Source of the DNA: Polaromonas sp. UBA5171 | Lineage (GTDB): Bacteria; Pseudomonadota; Gammaproteobacteria; Burkholderiales; Burkholderiaceae_C | Direction of reading: 5' to 3' | DNA length: 8,908 nucleotides | Assembly: GCA_002413395.1 (NCBI GenBank) | Contig: DHWX01000080.1 | Location: forward strand, 1 to 8,908 | Shown: positions 1 to 6,189 of the stretch, in pieces | Layout: each line of letters starts with the position of its first letter | Numbering within the stretch: the stretch's first letter is position 1 | Position numbers and translations under genes: made by a program | The notes under the pieces: generated by a model | What the model saw: the letters and a program-made list of their open reading frames with translations, nothing else | What the model was told of the DNA's origin: nothing | Database searches by the model: none

Positions 1-483
1 CCACATGCCCTTGCGCTTGGACGCTGCAATCTTGTCCCGGATCCGCTCACCCGTGACCTCCCGCTCAAACTGGGCAAAGGACAAGAGCACATTCAAGGTC
101 AATCGCCCCATGGAGGTCGTGGTGTTGAACTGCTGGGTGACGGACACAAAGCTTACCCCCTGCGCATCAAAGAGTTCCACCATCTTGGCAAAGTCCGCCA
201 GGGAGCGCGTTAGGCGATCCACCTTGTAAACCACCACGACTTGCACCTTCCTAGCCGTAATGTCCGCCAGCAGTCGTTTCAGACCCGGACGCTCGACGTT
301 GCCGCCGGAGAAACCTCCATCGTCAAAGGACCTGTCAACACTGACCCAGCCCAGTGCCTTCTGGCTCAGGATGTAGGCAGCACAGGCTTCACGCTGCGCA
401 TCAAGACTATTGAATCCCTGCTCCAGCCCTTCTTCCGAAGACTTGCGGGTGTAGATCGCACAAGGAATGACATCCTGCTTCAT
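1..483 (-). CDS. Large serine recombinase, N-terminal part (cut by the window edge)
   Basis: This is the catalytic domain of a serine site-specific recombinase (resolvase/invertase fold), a family that cuts and rejoins DNA through a serine-DNA link. The visible 161 residues begin MKQDVIPCAIYTRKSSEEG. Arg13 and Ser15 align with the family's catalytic R-x-S motif, and Ser15 is the likely nucleophile. The DAQREAC stretch (residues 28-34) and the DRLTR motif (residues 89-93) are classic resolvase signatures. The last residues, KRKGMW, match the point where large serine recombinases pass into the recombinase and zinc-ribbon DNA-binding domains, so several hundred residues probably lie beyond base 1. 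The start is set by an ATGA overlap with the stop of the upstream DUF2924 gene. The frame stays open to base 1. Phage-type integrase, transposon recombinase and element-resident recombinase all remain possible, because the specificity domains are not visible. Confidence 0.93.
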   Translation of the reverse strand, partial: MKQDVIPCAIYTRKSSEEGLEQGFNSLDAQREACAAYILSQKALGWVSVDRSFDDGGFSGGNVERPGLKRLLADITARKVQVVVVYKVDRLTRSLADFAKMVELFDAQGVSFVSVTQQFNTTTSMGRLTLNVLLSFAQFEREVTGERIRDKIAASKRKGMW

Positions 484-887
484 TTACGAATTCCAAAGAA
501 CAAGGGACCCGACCAATGGGTGCCGGTGATGGCTCTGGCAACGGCGCTCAGGCTGCGATAGGTCTGACCAGCATAGGCAAAGCCCTGATCCAAGACCGCC
601 ACCTGATGCGTTGTGCCTTGCCATTCGCGCACCAGGCGGGATCCTGTTGCCAGAGCGGGAGTCGCAACAGTGTCGAGTGAGCGCTTACGCCGACCCATGC
701 TGGCTGCTTTGGACCATTGCGGATGGGCTTGGAGTTGCAGGTTCCAGGCCAGTGCAAGATAAAGCAGGGTGGACTTGCTGTGGCGCGGTGGTGGTGTACC
801 GAACATGGCGGTCCAACGCTCACTCAAGGCCGATCGGTCCAGCTGACCCAACTCGGCCAATCCGGTAGTGACAGCATCCTCACTCAC
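480..887 (-). CDS. DUF2924-family protein, recombinase-associated
   Basis: This small protein of 135 residues resembles the DUF2924 family, judged from memory of the family's conserved C-terminus. An N-terminal half carries Leu-rich helical sequence with W25, FG at 29-30 and the PPPR loop at 32-35. The C-terminal block runs RLVREWQG (84-91), GFAYAGQTYRSLS (102-114) and ITGTHWSGPLFFG (120-132), which is the most diagnostic part. No enzyme motif or membrane segment is visible. The GTG start at 887-885 is chosen because it overlaps the TGA stop of the upstream DUF3489 gene as GTGA. A longer ATG reading back to 1016 would run far into that gene and gives residues unlike the family. Its own TGA overlaps the recombinase ATG. 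Position between a DNA-binding-like protein and a recombinase suggests an accessory role in recombination or its control, but this is inference and the function is unknown. Confidence 0.87.
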   Translation of the reverse strand: MSEDAVTTGLAELGQLDRSALSERWTAMFGTPPPRHSKSTLLYLALAWNLQLQAHPQWSKAASMGRRKRSLDTVATPALATGSRLVREWQGTTHQVAVLDQGFAYAGQTYRSLSAVARAITGTHWSGPLFFGIRK

Positions 888-1318
888 GCTGCGACCTGGT
901 CGACAATCTGGTAGGTGCGTGACTGGCCGTTGGCCGTGGGAGTCGTCACCACGTTCAATCCCAGTCGCTTGCGCAGGGCTCCGCTGATGACGCCACGCAC
1001 GGAGTGCGCTTGCCAACCGGTCAGAGCCATCATCTCTTCAATCGTCACGCCGGTGGTCGATCGCAGACTGGCGATGAGCCGGGATTGTTTGCTTTGAATT
1101 GCTGCGGGATGGGCAGTCGCAGCAGGGAGCAGCTTTGCCGCAGTCCGTATGCTGGGCTTTGCTGGCTTGGCGGCTGGTTGTACTGAATTCAACTTGATAA
1201 CCGCCTTGACCGGCAATTTGGTGGGTGCAGTCTTGGCTGACTTGGCTGCTGCCCGAATAGGCGCTGTGGCAGCTGTTTTGGTGTTGGCCTTGATCGGGGC
1301 CTTGGGTTTGACGCTCAT
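884..1318 (-). CDS. DUF3489-family protein with Lys/Ala-rich tail and HTH-like domain
   Basis: This 144-residue protein is the first gene of the recombinase operon. Residues 1-75 are low complexity, rich in Lys, Ala, Pro and Thr, and resemble the tails of histone-H1-like bacterial proteins. Residues 76-138 form a compact domain (QSKQSRLIASLRS, then TIEEMMALTGWQAHSVRGVI, then ALRKRLGL) that matches the DUF3489 pattern and reads as a winged helix-turn-helix. The likely recognition helix is around WQAHSVRGVISGAL (102-115). The protein is therefore probably a DNA-binding factor, either architectural or regulatory. The start at 1318 is preferred over an upstream ATG at 1348 because AGGAG sits six bases before it and the family-like basic tail begins there. 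It overlaps the next gene by four bases. The actual DNA target and role are unknown. Confidence 0.86.
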   Translation of the reverse strand: MSVKPKAPIKANTKTAATAPIRAAAKSAKTAPTKLPVKAVIKLNSVQPAAKPAKPSIRTAAKLLPAATAHPAAIQSKQSRLIASLRSTTGVTIEEMMALTGWQAHSVRGVISGALRKRLGLNVVTTPTANGQSRTYQIVDQVAA

Positions 1319-1365
1319 ACGTATCTCCTGGTGTATCCACCGCGACAACCGCGGCGGTGCACCAG
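1319..1365 (-). promoter_or_regulatory. Leader stem-loop touching the ribosome-binding site of the DUF3489 gene
   Basis: On the minus strand the leader contains CTGGTG (1365-1360) pairing with CACCAG (1333-1328), and just inside it GCCGCC-side bases 1359-1354 (CACCGC) pairing with 1343-1338 (GCGGTG), with a four-base bulge on one side. The AG that closes the outer stem is also the first half of the AGGAG Shine-Dalgarno sequence, six bases before the ATG at 1318. A folded leader would therefore partly hide the ribosome-binding site of the whole coupled operon. The pairing is seen in the sequence, but any regulatory effect is inferred. No clear promoter hexamers were recognised upstream. Confidence 0.4.
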
Positions 1366-1408
1366 TAACGCTCTTGTGCGCTCAGGTATCAAGTCATTTG
1401 TGCAGCCC

Positions 1409-1424
1409 TGCCACGCCAGTGGCA
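1409..1424. repeat. Short inverted repeat (6-bp arms, 4-base loop)
   Basis: TGCCAC and GTGGCA flank GCCA in the gap between the recombinase operon and the insertion sequence. It could be an operator half-site pair or part of the operon's promoter region. Arms this short can arise by chance, and no T-run follows that would suggest a terminator. Confidence 0.3.
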
Positions 1425-1555
1425 TGAATGCCTATTTATGCAAAAGTGTTGACTTTGGTGCCCACCCACGGGCCCCTGCTGGAAAGAGCTGGTTGTGGCA
1501 ATGCCTGAAGTAGCGAGGCCGCAGAATTGGCCAGCATATCCATAGCCTTCCTAAA

Positions 1556-1572
1556 GGTTTTGTCGCGATAAG
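1556..1572 (+). repeat. IS6 element left terminal inverted repeat
   Basis: GGTTTTGTCGCGATAAG matches the reverse complement of 2349-2365 (GGTTGTGTCGCAGTAAG) at 14 of 17 positions. Both begin with GG, as many IS6 ends do, and each lies just outside the transposase gene. Confidence 0.7.
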
Positions 1573-1611
1573 GGCCAGCAGCCGAACCGAGTTGCGTTGT
1601 TGATTTTGAAA

Positions 1612-2328
1612 TCAAGCAGCGAGACGATAGAACTGCTGTGCTGCGGACATGGCTGTGCCATCGGGGCATTTCATTTGCCCCTTGCGAATCATGTGCATGG
1701 TCTCGATGCCGGCGATGATGATTCGGGCACTCCAGAACGATTTGAATCCGAGCATCGGTTGGGTGACTCTTTTGACGGCCCTGTGGTCCTGCTCGATGAT
1801 GTTGTTGAGATATTTGTTTTGACGCATCAGGATGTCAACACAGGCATCAGTCTTGACGCTTTCAATGGCGGCCGTATTGGCACCGCTTTTGTCGATGGTG
1901 ATCTTCTCTGGCACATCGTGCAGGTTGATGGCACGTTCCAGAAAGCGTCGCGCCGCAGCCTTATCTCGTTTTGCAGTGAGCAAAAAATCAACTGTCTCTC
2001 CATCGCGATCAACGGCACGGTAGAGGTACTTCCACTGGCCAGACACCTTGATGTAGGTTTCATCCATCCTCCAGCTTTTACCCACGGGACGCTTGCGGTT
2101 GCGAAAAACGGCGGCCAGAACCGGCAGCATCTTGATCGCCCAGCGATGAACAGTGGAGTGATCCACGAAAACACCGCGTTCCTGCATCATTTCCTCAATG
2201 TGACGCAGGCTCAACGGGTAGGCCACGTACCAGCGCACGCAGGTGAGCATGACTTCCAGCGGGTAGTGAAACCGTTTAAGCACCTTGCGCAGCGTGCTGT
2301 TGATCAAACTTTGGCGGAAATCAAGCAT
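1612..2328 (-). CDS. IS6-family DDE transposase
   Basis: This 238-residue protein is of normal length for IS6-family transposases, which catalyse replicative transposition on the IS ends. An N-terminal HTH region carries WYVAYPLSLRHIEEMM (33-48) and the family hallmark VDHSTVHRW (55-63). The RNase-H-like DDE core follows: MDETYIKV with Asp89, YLYRAVDRDG (101-110), ITIDKSGAN with Asp146, NKYLNNIIEQDH with Glu179, and the LGFKSFWSA segment (193-201). The Asp146-Glu179 spacing of 33 fits the family. No stop or frameshift interrupts it, so the enzyme is probably functional. The start at 2328 leaves 37 bases to the right IS end. No strong ribosome-binding site is visible before it, which is common in this family. 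Confidence 0.95.
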   Translation of the reverse strand: MLDFRQSLINSTLRKVLKRFHYPLEVMLTCVRWYVAYPLSLRHIEEMMQERGVFVDHSTVHRWAIKMLPVLAAVFRNRKRPVGKSWRMDETYIKVSGQWKYLYRAVDRDGETVDFLLTAKRDKAAARRFLERAINLHDVPEKITIDKSGANTAAIESVKTDACVDILMRQNKYLNNIIEQDHRAVKRVTQPMLGFKSFWSARIIIAGIETMHMIRKGQMKCPDGTAMSAAQQFYRLAA

Positions 2329-2348
2329 GGCTCAGATTGTCGTTTGTG

Positions 2349-2365
2349 CTTACTGCGACACAACC
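2349..2365 (-). repeat. IS6 element right terminal inverted repeat
   Basis: Read on the minus strand this is GGTTGTGTCGCAGTAAG, the partner of the left end with three mismatches in 17. It lies upstream of the transposase start, where IS6 promoters usually lie, though I see no good hexamers. Confidence 0.7.
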
Positions 2366-2649
2366 AGCCGGCCTTCATCGGCCTCTTCCGAGCTCATTCG
2401 CTATGGCACTTTGAGACCGCAGCCCCGAACGAAAATTATGGGTGCCAACTCCTGCGTTTGAACCTTGGGCCACCACCGTCCCATTGACTTTCATTGTGTG
2501 ATGTCGTTCGATAGGGCCGTTGGCTTGAACACGATACTGCGAGTATCGTGTTGCATTCTGTTTGGAACTTAACCAGTGAAAATCGATTTTGAACGAAGCG
2601 CGCTGAATAAATAAACGCGTTGCCGCTGACCAGCCCCGGAGGCCGACCA
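2366..2649. other. Gene-free stretch between the IS and the LysR gene
   Basis: About 280 bases in which I find no convincing gene. A minus-strand frame open across 2375-2650 has no family resemblance, no ribosome-binding site at its first ATG, and includes the inverted repeat described separately. Base composition is less GC-rich than the neighbouring genes, with runs such as GAATAAATAAA near 2604. It may be the remains of sequence disrupted when the IS arrived, plus the downstream region of the LysR gene. Confidence 0.5.
2528..2552. repeat. Perfect 11-bp inverted repeat with 3-base loop
   Basis: AACACGATACT (2528-2538) and AGTATCGTGTT (2542-2552) are exact reverse complements separated by GCG. 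The arms are only moderately GC-rich and no T-run follows on either strand, so it does not look like a standard intrinsic terminator. It could end or stabilise the LysR transcript, which stops about 100 bases away, or be a protein-binding or recombination site. Confidence 0.6.
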
Positions 2650-3513
2650 TCAGAACAGTTGTTGCGCTTCTTTCAGCAATTGCCTTGAAAAGACTGCCTT
2701 GGGCCCATTAGACCAGAGAAGTCCCATGCGCCGTATGGGAACCGGTGGCGGCAGGGGGATCCGCACAACCCTAAGGCCCTCCGGCCATGGTGGTGTCCAG
2801 TCTGGCAACAGCGCAACACCGAGTCCCTGGTGGACGAACGCAGCAATAGCATGCAGGCCATCGATCTCAATACGCTCCTGCGGCTGAATGTGGCGCTCGC
2901 GAAGGTAGTTGTCGGCCAACCTTCCACCCCACATGCTCCGGTCATACCGAATGAAGGGCTCGTTAGCCAGCAACTCCAGCGGGTCGCGCCCGGCCATACT
3001 CTCAGGTGCCAGCACGCAAAGTGGTTCCTCCACCAGAATCCTCCATTCGCAAGACTTGGGTAGCGCAAACTGCGGCTCGACAATCACTGCAGCGTCCAAC
3101 GTCCCGTTGGTCACGCGCTGGTACAGCATGCCGGAGTTGCCCGGCTCAATGTAGACCACCAGTTTGGGATAGCGCTGATAGAGGCCGCGAAGCAAGGGCG
3201 CAACCACACCACTCAGAGCCGACGCCGAAGCACCAAGCCGAAATTCGCCCAGCGGGGCATCGTCGTTGGCAATCGCATGCAGGTTACGGACATCGCGCAA
3301 CACCTCCCGCGCATGGGCAAGGATGCGCACACCCGCTTCGGTGGCCTTGACGGTACGGCCAGCCCGTCGAACCAGCGTCGTTCCCAAGCTGTCCTCTAGC
3401 GACTTAACCCGCGCTGCCACCGCTGCAGGTGACAGATCCAGCCGACGCGCGGCCTCTGCCATGGAACCGAACTCAACCACCATGACAAAACTTTGAAGGA
3501 ACTGAGTCTCCAT
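2650..3513 (-). CDS. LysR-family transcriptional regulator
   Basis: This 287-residue regulator has the standard LysR layout. A winged HTH occupies residues 1-60 (FLQSFVMVVEFGSMAEAARRLDLSPAAVAARVKSLED...), followed by a linker helix. A two-lobed periplasmic-binding-type effector domain runs from about residue 90 (GEFRLGASASALSG) to the C-terminus. It is slightly short but complete. Position divergent from the sugar-acid operon, with 131 bases between its start and the tctC-like start, strongly suggests that it controls that operon and itself, with a pathway sugar acid as likely effector. This is inference, as effector specificity cannot be read. The start is fixed by the normal family N-terminus, although the upstream TTTTTTCCCAAA offers no clear Shine-Dalgarno sequence. 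A GATAAT at 3536-3531 (minus strand) could be its -10 box. Confidence 0.95.
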   Translation of the reverse strand: METQFLQSFVMVVEFGSMAEAARRLDLSPAAVAARVKSLEDSLGTTLVRRAGRTVKATEAGVRILAHAREVLRDVRNLHAIANDDAPLGEFRLGASASALSGVVAPLLRGLYQRYPKLVVYIEPGNSGMLYQRVTNGTLDAAVIVEPQFALPKSCEWRILVEEPLCVLAPESMAGRDPLELLANEPFIRYDRSMWGGRLADNYLRERHIQPQERIEIDGLHAIAAFVHQGLGVALLPDWTPPWPEGLRVVRIPLPPPVPIRRMGLLWSNGPKAVFSRQLLKEAQQLF

Positions 3514-3644
3514 TTTGGGAAAAAAGTTTAATTATCGTCTGAAGACGGGAAATGGTGATTGTTGAATTTTCCACTGGCGACAACAATGCCGGCAATGCAA
3601 CGGTGGAAGCCGTCGCAACATTGCTCATAGCCTGGAAGCACACC
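3514..3644. promoter_or_regulatory. Divergent lysR/operon control region with two dyads
   Basis: This intergenic region probably holds both promoters and the LysR operator. A short dyad CGTCT-GA-AGACG lies at 3536-3547, next to a GATAAT that could be the regulator's -10 box, an arrangement that would suit autorepression. A second dyad, ATTGTTG (3558-3564) and CAACAAT (3581-3587), lies nearer the operon. Neither is an exact T-N11-A LysR box, so the assignment is tentative. A GGAAG ribosome-binding site precedes the ATG at 3645. Confidence 0.4.
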
Positions 3645-4623
3645 ATGCAACTTTCCCGTCGCGACGCCCTGTGGGGCATCACCAGCCTGTTGGCGACAGC
3701 CACCCTGCCCGTCGCCGCCGGCGGCTTCCCGGACAAGCCCGTGAAAATCACGGTGGGTTTCGCCGCCAGTGGTGCTGCAGACATCGTCGCTCGCCAACTG
3801 CGGGCCAAGCTCACCGAACAGACAGGACAGGCGTTCATTGTCGACAACAAGCCGGGGGCGACTGGAACGGTCGCAGCGACCGCCCTTTGCGCGCTCACCA
3901 GCAGACGGTTATTCGCTGATGCTCTGCTCGCAGTCAACGATGGTGGTGGCGCCTGTTATTTACCCTAAACCAGGGTTTGATCCGGTCAAGGACTTCACCC
4001 CTCTGACGATGCTGGTAACCATGCCCATGTTGCTGGTGGTCCACCCCTCGGTTTGTGCCAAGAACGTTCAGGAACTCATGGCGCTGGCCAGGAGCGGCAA
4101 GGAGATGACGTACGCGTCTGCAGGCGCGGGTGGGCCGCAGCATGTGGCGGGTGAACTATTTGCCAGCATGGGAAAACTCACTTGGGTCCACGTACCATAC
4201 AAGGGCGAGGCTCCAGCCTTGACCGACCTGCTCGGTGTCCATGTTCAGGCCATGTTCGCCAACCTACCGGCCGTCTTACCCTACGTTCAGTCAGGCAAGC
4301 TGCGCGCGCTGGCCATCAGCAGCGCAAAACGGCACCCCAATCTGCCCGATTTACCCACGGTCGCTGAGGCCGCCAGCCTGTCCGACTACGACGTCCAAAC
4401 ATGGTATGGCCTGTTCGCACCGGCCGGAATTCCAGAGCCCGTTGCCAGGAAACTGCGCGACGAAACTGTGGCAGCCCTGAAGTCCTCAGAACTCGCCCGC
4501 AAGCTGATCGGGCAGGGCTTCACAGTCGTGGGAAATGCCCAGCCGAACTTCGCGGGCTTCGTTAAATCTGAAGTGCCGCGCTGGGCGAGGCTGATCAAAG
4601 AAGCCAATATTCGTGTGGACTGA
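3645..4623 (+). pseudogene. tctC-like (Bug family) tricarboxylate/sugar-acid binding protein, frameshifted
   Basis: This is a periplasmic solute-binding protein of the Bug/TctC family, which captures small organic acids for tripartite tricarboxylate transporters. It starts MQLSRRDALWGITSLLATAT, a signal peptide with twin arginines and a cut near AAGG/FPDKP. The family motif PVKITVGFAASGAADIVARQL follows. At 3885-3891 the bases read CTTTGCG. Removing one T restores an uninterrupted frame, ATALARSPADGYSLMLCSQ, exactly as the family expects. As written, the first frame stops at 3968 after about 107 residues and the second carries the rest (KPGFDPVKDFTPL, VPYKGEAPALTDLLGV, WYGLFAPAGIP) to 4623. 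Corrected length is 325 residues, normal for the family. It is either a genuine inactivating one-base insertion or a sequencing error. It lies five bases before the dehydratase gene. Membrane partners TctA/TctB are not in the window, as is common for Bug proteins. Confidence 0.9.
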
Positions 4624-4628
4624 ACATC

Positions 4629-6176
4629 ATGATTAATCTGAGCGAGAAACGCATCACTGGCCCGGTAATTCGGCTGCATCCGGCGGACAACGTCGTCGTA
4701 GCACGGGTCGACATTGGCATAGGCGCCACAGTGTCGTCCGAGGGCTTCACCAGCCGCAGCCAGGTGCCCGCCGGGCACAAGATCGCTGCCAGCGCGATTC
4801 GTCAGGGTGAGCCCATCCTGAAGTACAGCGTGTGCATCGGCTTCGCAGCCGCGGACATTGCCGCCGGCAGCTACGTCCATTCGCACAACGTGATCTTCCG
4901 CGAATTCGACCGCGACTACGCTTTTACCCGCGACTACGTTCCCACTCCGGTGCTGCCCGAAGCGGAGCAGGTACGCTTCATGGGCTACGTTCGCTCAGAT
5001 GGCGAAGTGGGCACGCGAAACTACATCGGCATCCTGTCCACCGTGAACTGCTCGGCGACGGTGGTGCATAAGGTCGCCGAAGCCTTTACGGCGGAGAAGC
5101 TCAAGGACTTTGCGAACATCGACGGCGTGGTGGGCTTGAGCCACGGCCTGGGTTGTGGCATGGAGATGAGCGGCGAACCCATGGAGTTGCTGCGCCGGAC
5201 CATTGGCGGGTATGCGCGGCACCCCAACTTCGCCGCCGTGCTCATCATCGGCCTGGGTTGCGAGCGCAACCAGCTCGCTGGTCTGATGAAGCAGGAGGGC
5301 CTGCAGCCCCATTCGAGCCTGCAGACTTTCATCATGCAAGAAAGCGGAGGCACGAGAGTGACGATAGAGGCGGCGGTGGCGGCTGTTGAAACGATGCTCC
5401 CGGCGGCCAATGCTGTGCAGCGCGAGTCCGTGTCCGCAAGCCGACTCAAGATTGGCCTGCAGTGCGGCGGCTCGGACGGCTTTTCGTCGATCACAGCCAA
5501 CCCGGCGCTCGGTGCAGCGATGGACATTTTGGTGCGCCACGGAGGCACCGCTATTTTGTCGGAGACGCCGGAGATCTACGGTGTCGAGCACACCCTCACG
5601 CGTCGCGCGGTGAGCCGCGAAGTGGGCGAAAAGCTGATTGAGCGAATCCGCTGGTGGAAGGACGAGTATTCGCTTGGCCGCGACGTTCAGATCAACGGCG
5701 CCGTGAGCCCGGGGAACCAGGTCGGTGGGCTGGCGAACATTTTTGAGAAGTCGCTCGGATCTGCCATGAAAGGCGGCACAACCGGTCTGATGGAGGTGTA
5801 CCGCTACGCCGATCCCGTGCGCCAGCCGGGGTTCGTTTTCATGGACACGCCGGGGTTCGACCCGGTGTCCGCCACCGGCCAGATTGCTGGCGGTGCCAAC
5901 ATGATTATGTTCACCACCGGCCGCGGCTCCATGTTTGGCGCCAAGCCCGTGCCTTCGGTCAAGCTGGCCACCAACACGCCCATGTACCGGCGTCTGACCG
6001 AAGACATGGACTTCAACTGCGGCGAGATCCTCGACGGCACCGCGACGATGCAGGAAACCGCCGAGGGCATCTTCGAGCTGATGCTGCGAGTGGCCTCGGG
6101 CGAACGCACCAAGAGCGAGCTGCTGGACCTGGGCGACCACGAGTTTGTACCCTGGAACATCGGCGTGGTTAGCTGA
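4629..6176 (+). CDS. UxaA/GarD-family dehydratase (galactarate or altronate dehydratase type)
   Basis: This 515-residue enzyme belongs to the UxaA/GarD family, metal-dependent dehydratases that remove water from altronate or galactarate. It has an N-terminal SAF domain (about residues 12-90, PVIRLHPADNVVVARVDI to HSHNVIF). The catalytic body begins at GYVRSDGEVGTRNYIGI (119-135). Conserved blocks include HGLGCGME (172-179), GLGCERNQ (208-215), LQCGGSDGFSSITANPALG (277-295), SETPEIYG (311-318), SPGNQVGGL (360-368) and MDTPGFDPVSATGQIAGGAN (405-424). Cysteines 175, 211 and 279 lie in these blocks and may help bind metal. Length is full and nothing looks broken. Substrate is undecided. The uronate dehydrogenase downstream makes aldaric acid lactones, which favours galactarate or glucarate. 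The start is five bases after the tctC-like stop, with a weak ribosome-binding site, so translation may depend on coupling. Confidence 0.93.
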   Translation: MINLSEKRITGPVIRLHPADNVVVARVDIGIGATVSSEGFTSRSQVPAGHKIAASAIRQGEPILKYSVCIGFAAADIAAGSYVHSHNVIFREFDRDYAFTRDYVPTPVLPEAEQVRFMGYVRSDGEVGTRNYIGILSTVNCSATVVHKVAEAFTAEKLKDFANIDGVVGLSHGLGCGMEMSGEPMELLRRTIGGYARHPNFAAVLIIGLGCERNQLAGLMKQEGLQPHSSLQTFIMQESGGTRVTIEAAVAAVETMLPAANAVQRESVSASRLKIGLQCGGSDGFSSITANPALGAAMDILVRHGGTAILSETPEIYGVEHTLTRRAVSREVGEKLIERIRWWKDEYSLGRDVQINGAVSPGNQVGGLANIFEKSLGSAMKGGTTGLMEVYRYADPVRQPGFVFMDTPGFDPVSATGQIAGGANMIMFTTGRGSMFGAKPVPSVKLATNTPMYRRLTEDMDFNCGEILDGTATMQETAEGIFELMLRVASGERTKSELLDLGDHEFVPWNIGVVS

Positions 6177-6189
6177 CGACAGGCATGAA

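Larger units (their letters stand above)
1556..2365 (-). mobile_element. IS6-family insertion sequence, about 810 bp
   Basis: The element carries one full-length IS6-family transposase on the minus strand and is bounded by imperfect terminal inverted repeats. Its size is in the usual range for this family (roughly 0.75-0.9 kb). IS6 elements move by copy-in replication that makes cointegrates and often leave flanks rearranged. The eight bases outside the left end (TTCCTAAA) and right end (AGCCGGCC) differ, so there is no 8-bp target duplication. This suggests either a past recombination or deletion through the element, or that my end assignment is a few bases off. It separates the recombinase operon from the sugar-acid locus. 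I cannot name the exact IS. Confidence 0.82.

Noticed and set aside
1597..2487. Plus-strand open frame of 296 codons across the insertion sequence
   Set aside because: It lies opposite an intact IS6 transposase and runs across the IS end, so it is a shadow frame.
2528..2552. Intrinsic terminator for the LysR gene
   Set aside because: The stem is perfect but only moderately GC-rich, has no T-run on either strand, and lies about 100 bases from the stop.
2375..2650. Possible 91-residue gene just downstream of the LysR gene
   Set aside because: No family resemblance and no ribosome-binding site; it includes the 11-bp dyad and ends close to the IS edge.
3552..3644. Longer N-terminus for the tctC-like protein from the ATG at 3552
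   Set aside because: It would place 31 non-family residues before a normal signal peptide, while the ATG at 3645 has a good GGAAG site and directly starts the signal peptide.
3882..3891. Programmed +1 frameshift at CTT-T, the same slippery quartet as in prfB
   Set aside because: The prfB site needs a slow stop codon after CUU and a Shine-Dalgarno-like stimulator just upstream. Here the next codon is TGC and the preceding bases (GCAGCGACCGCC) carry no such stimulator, so mutation or sequence error is more likely.
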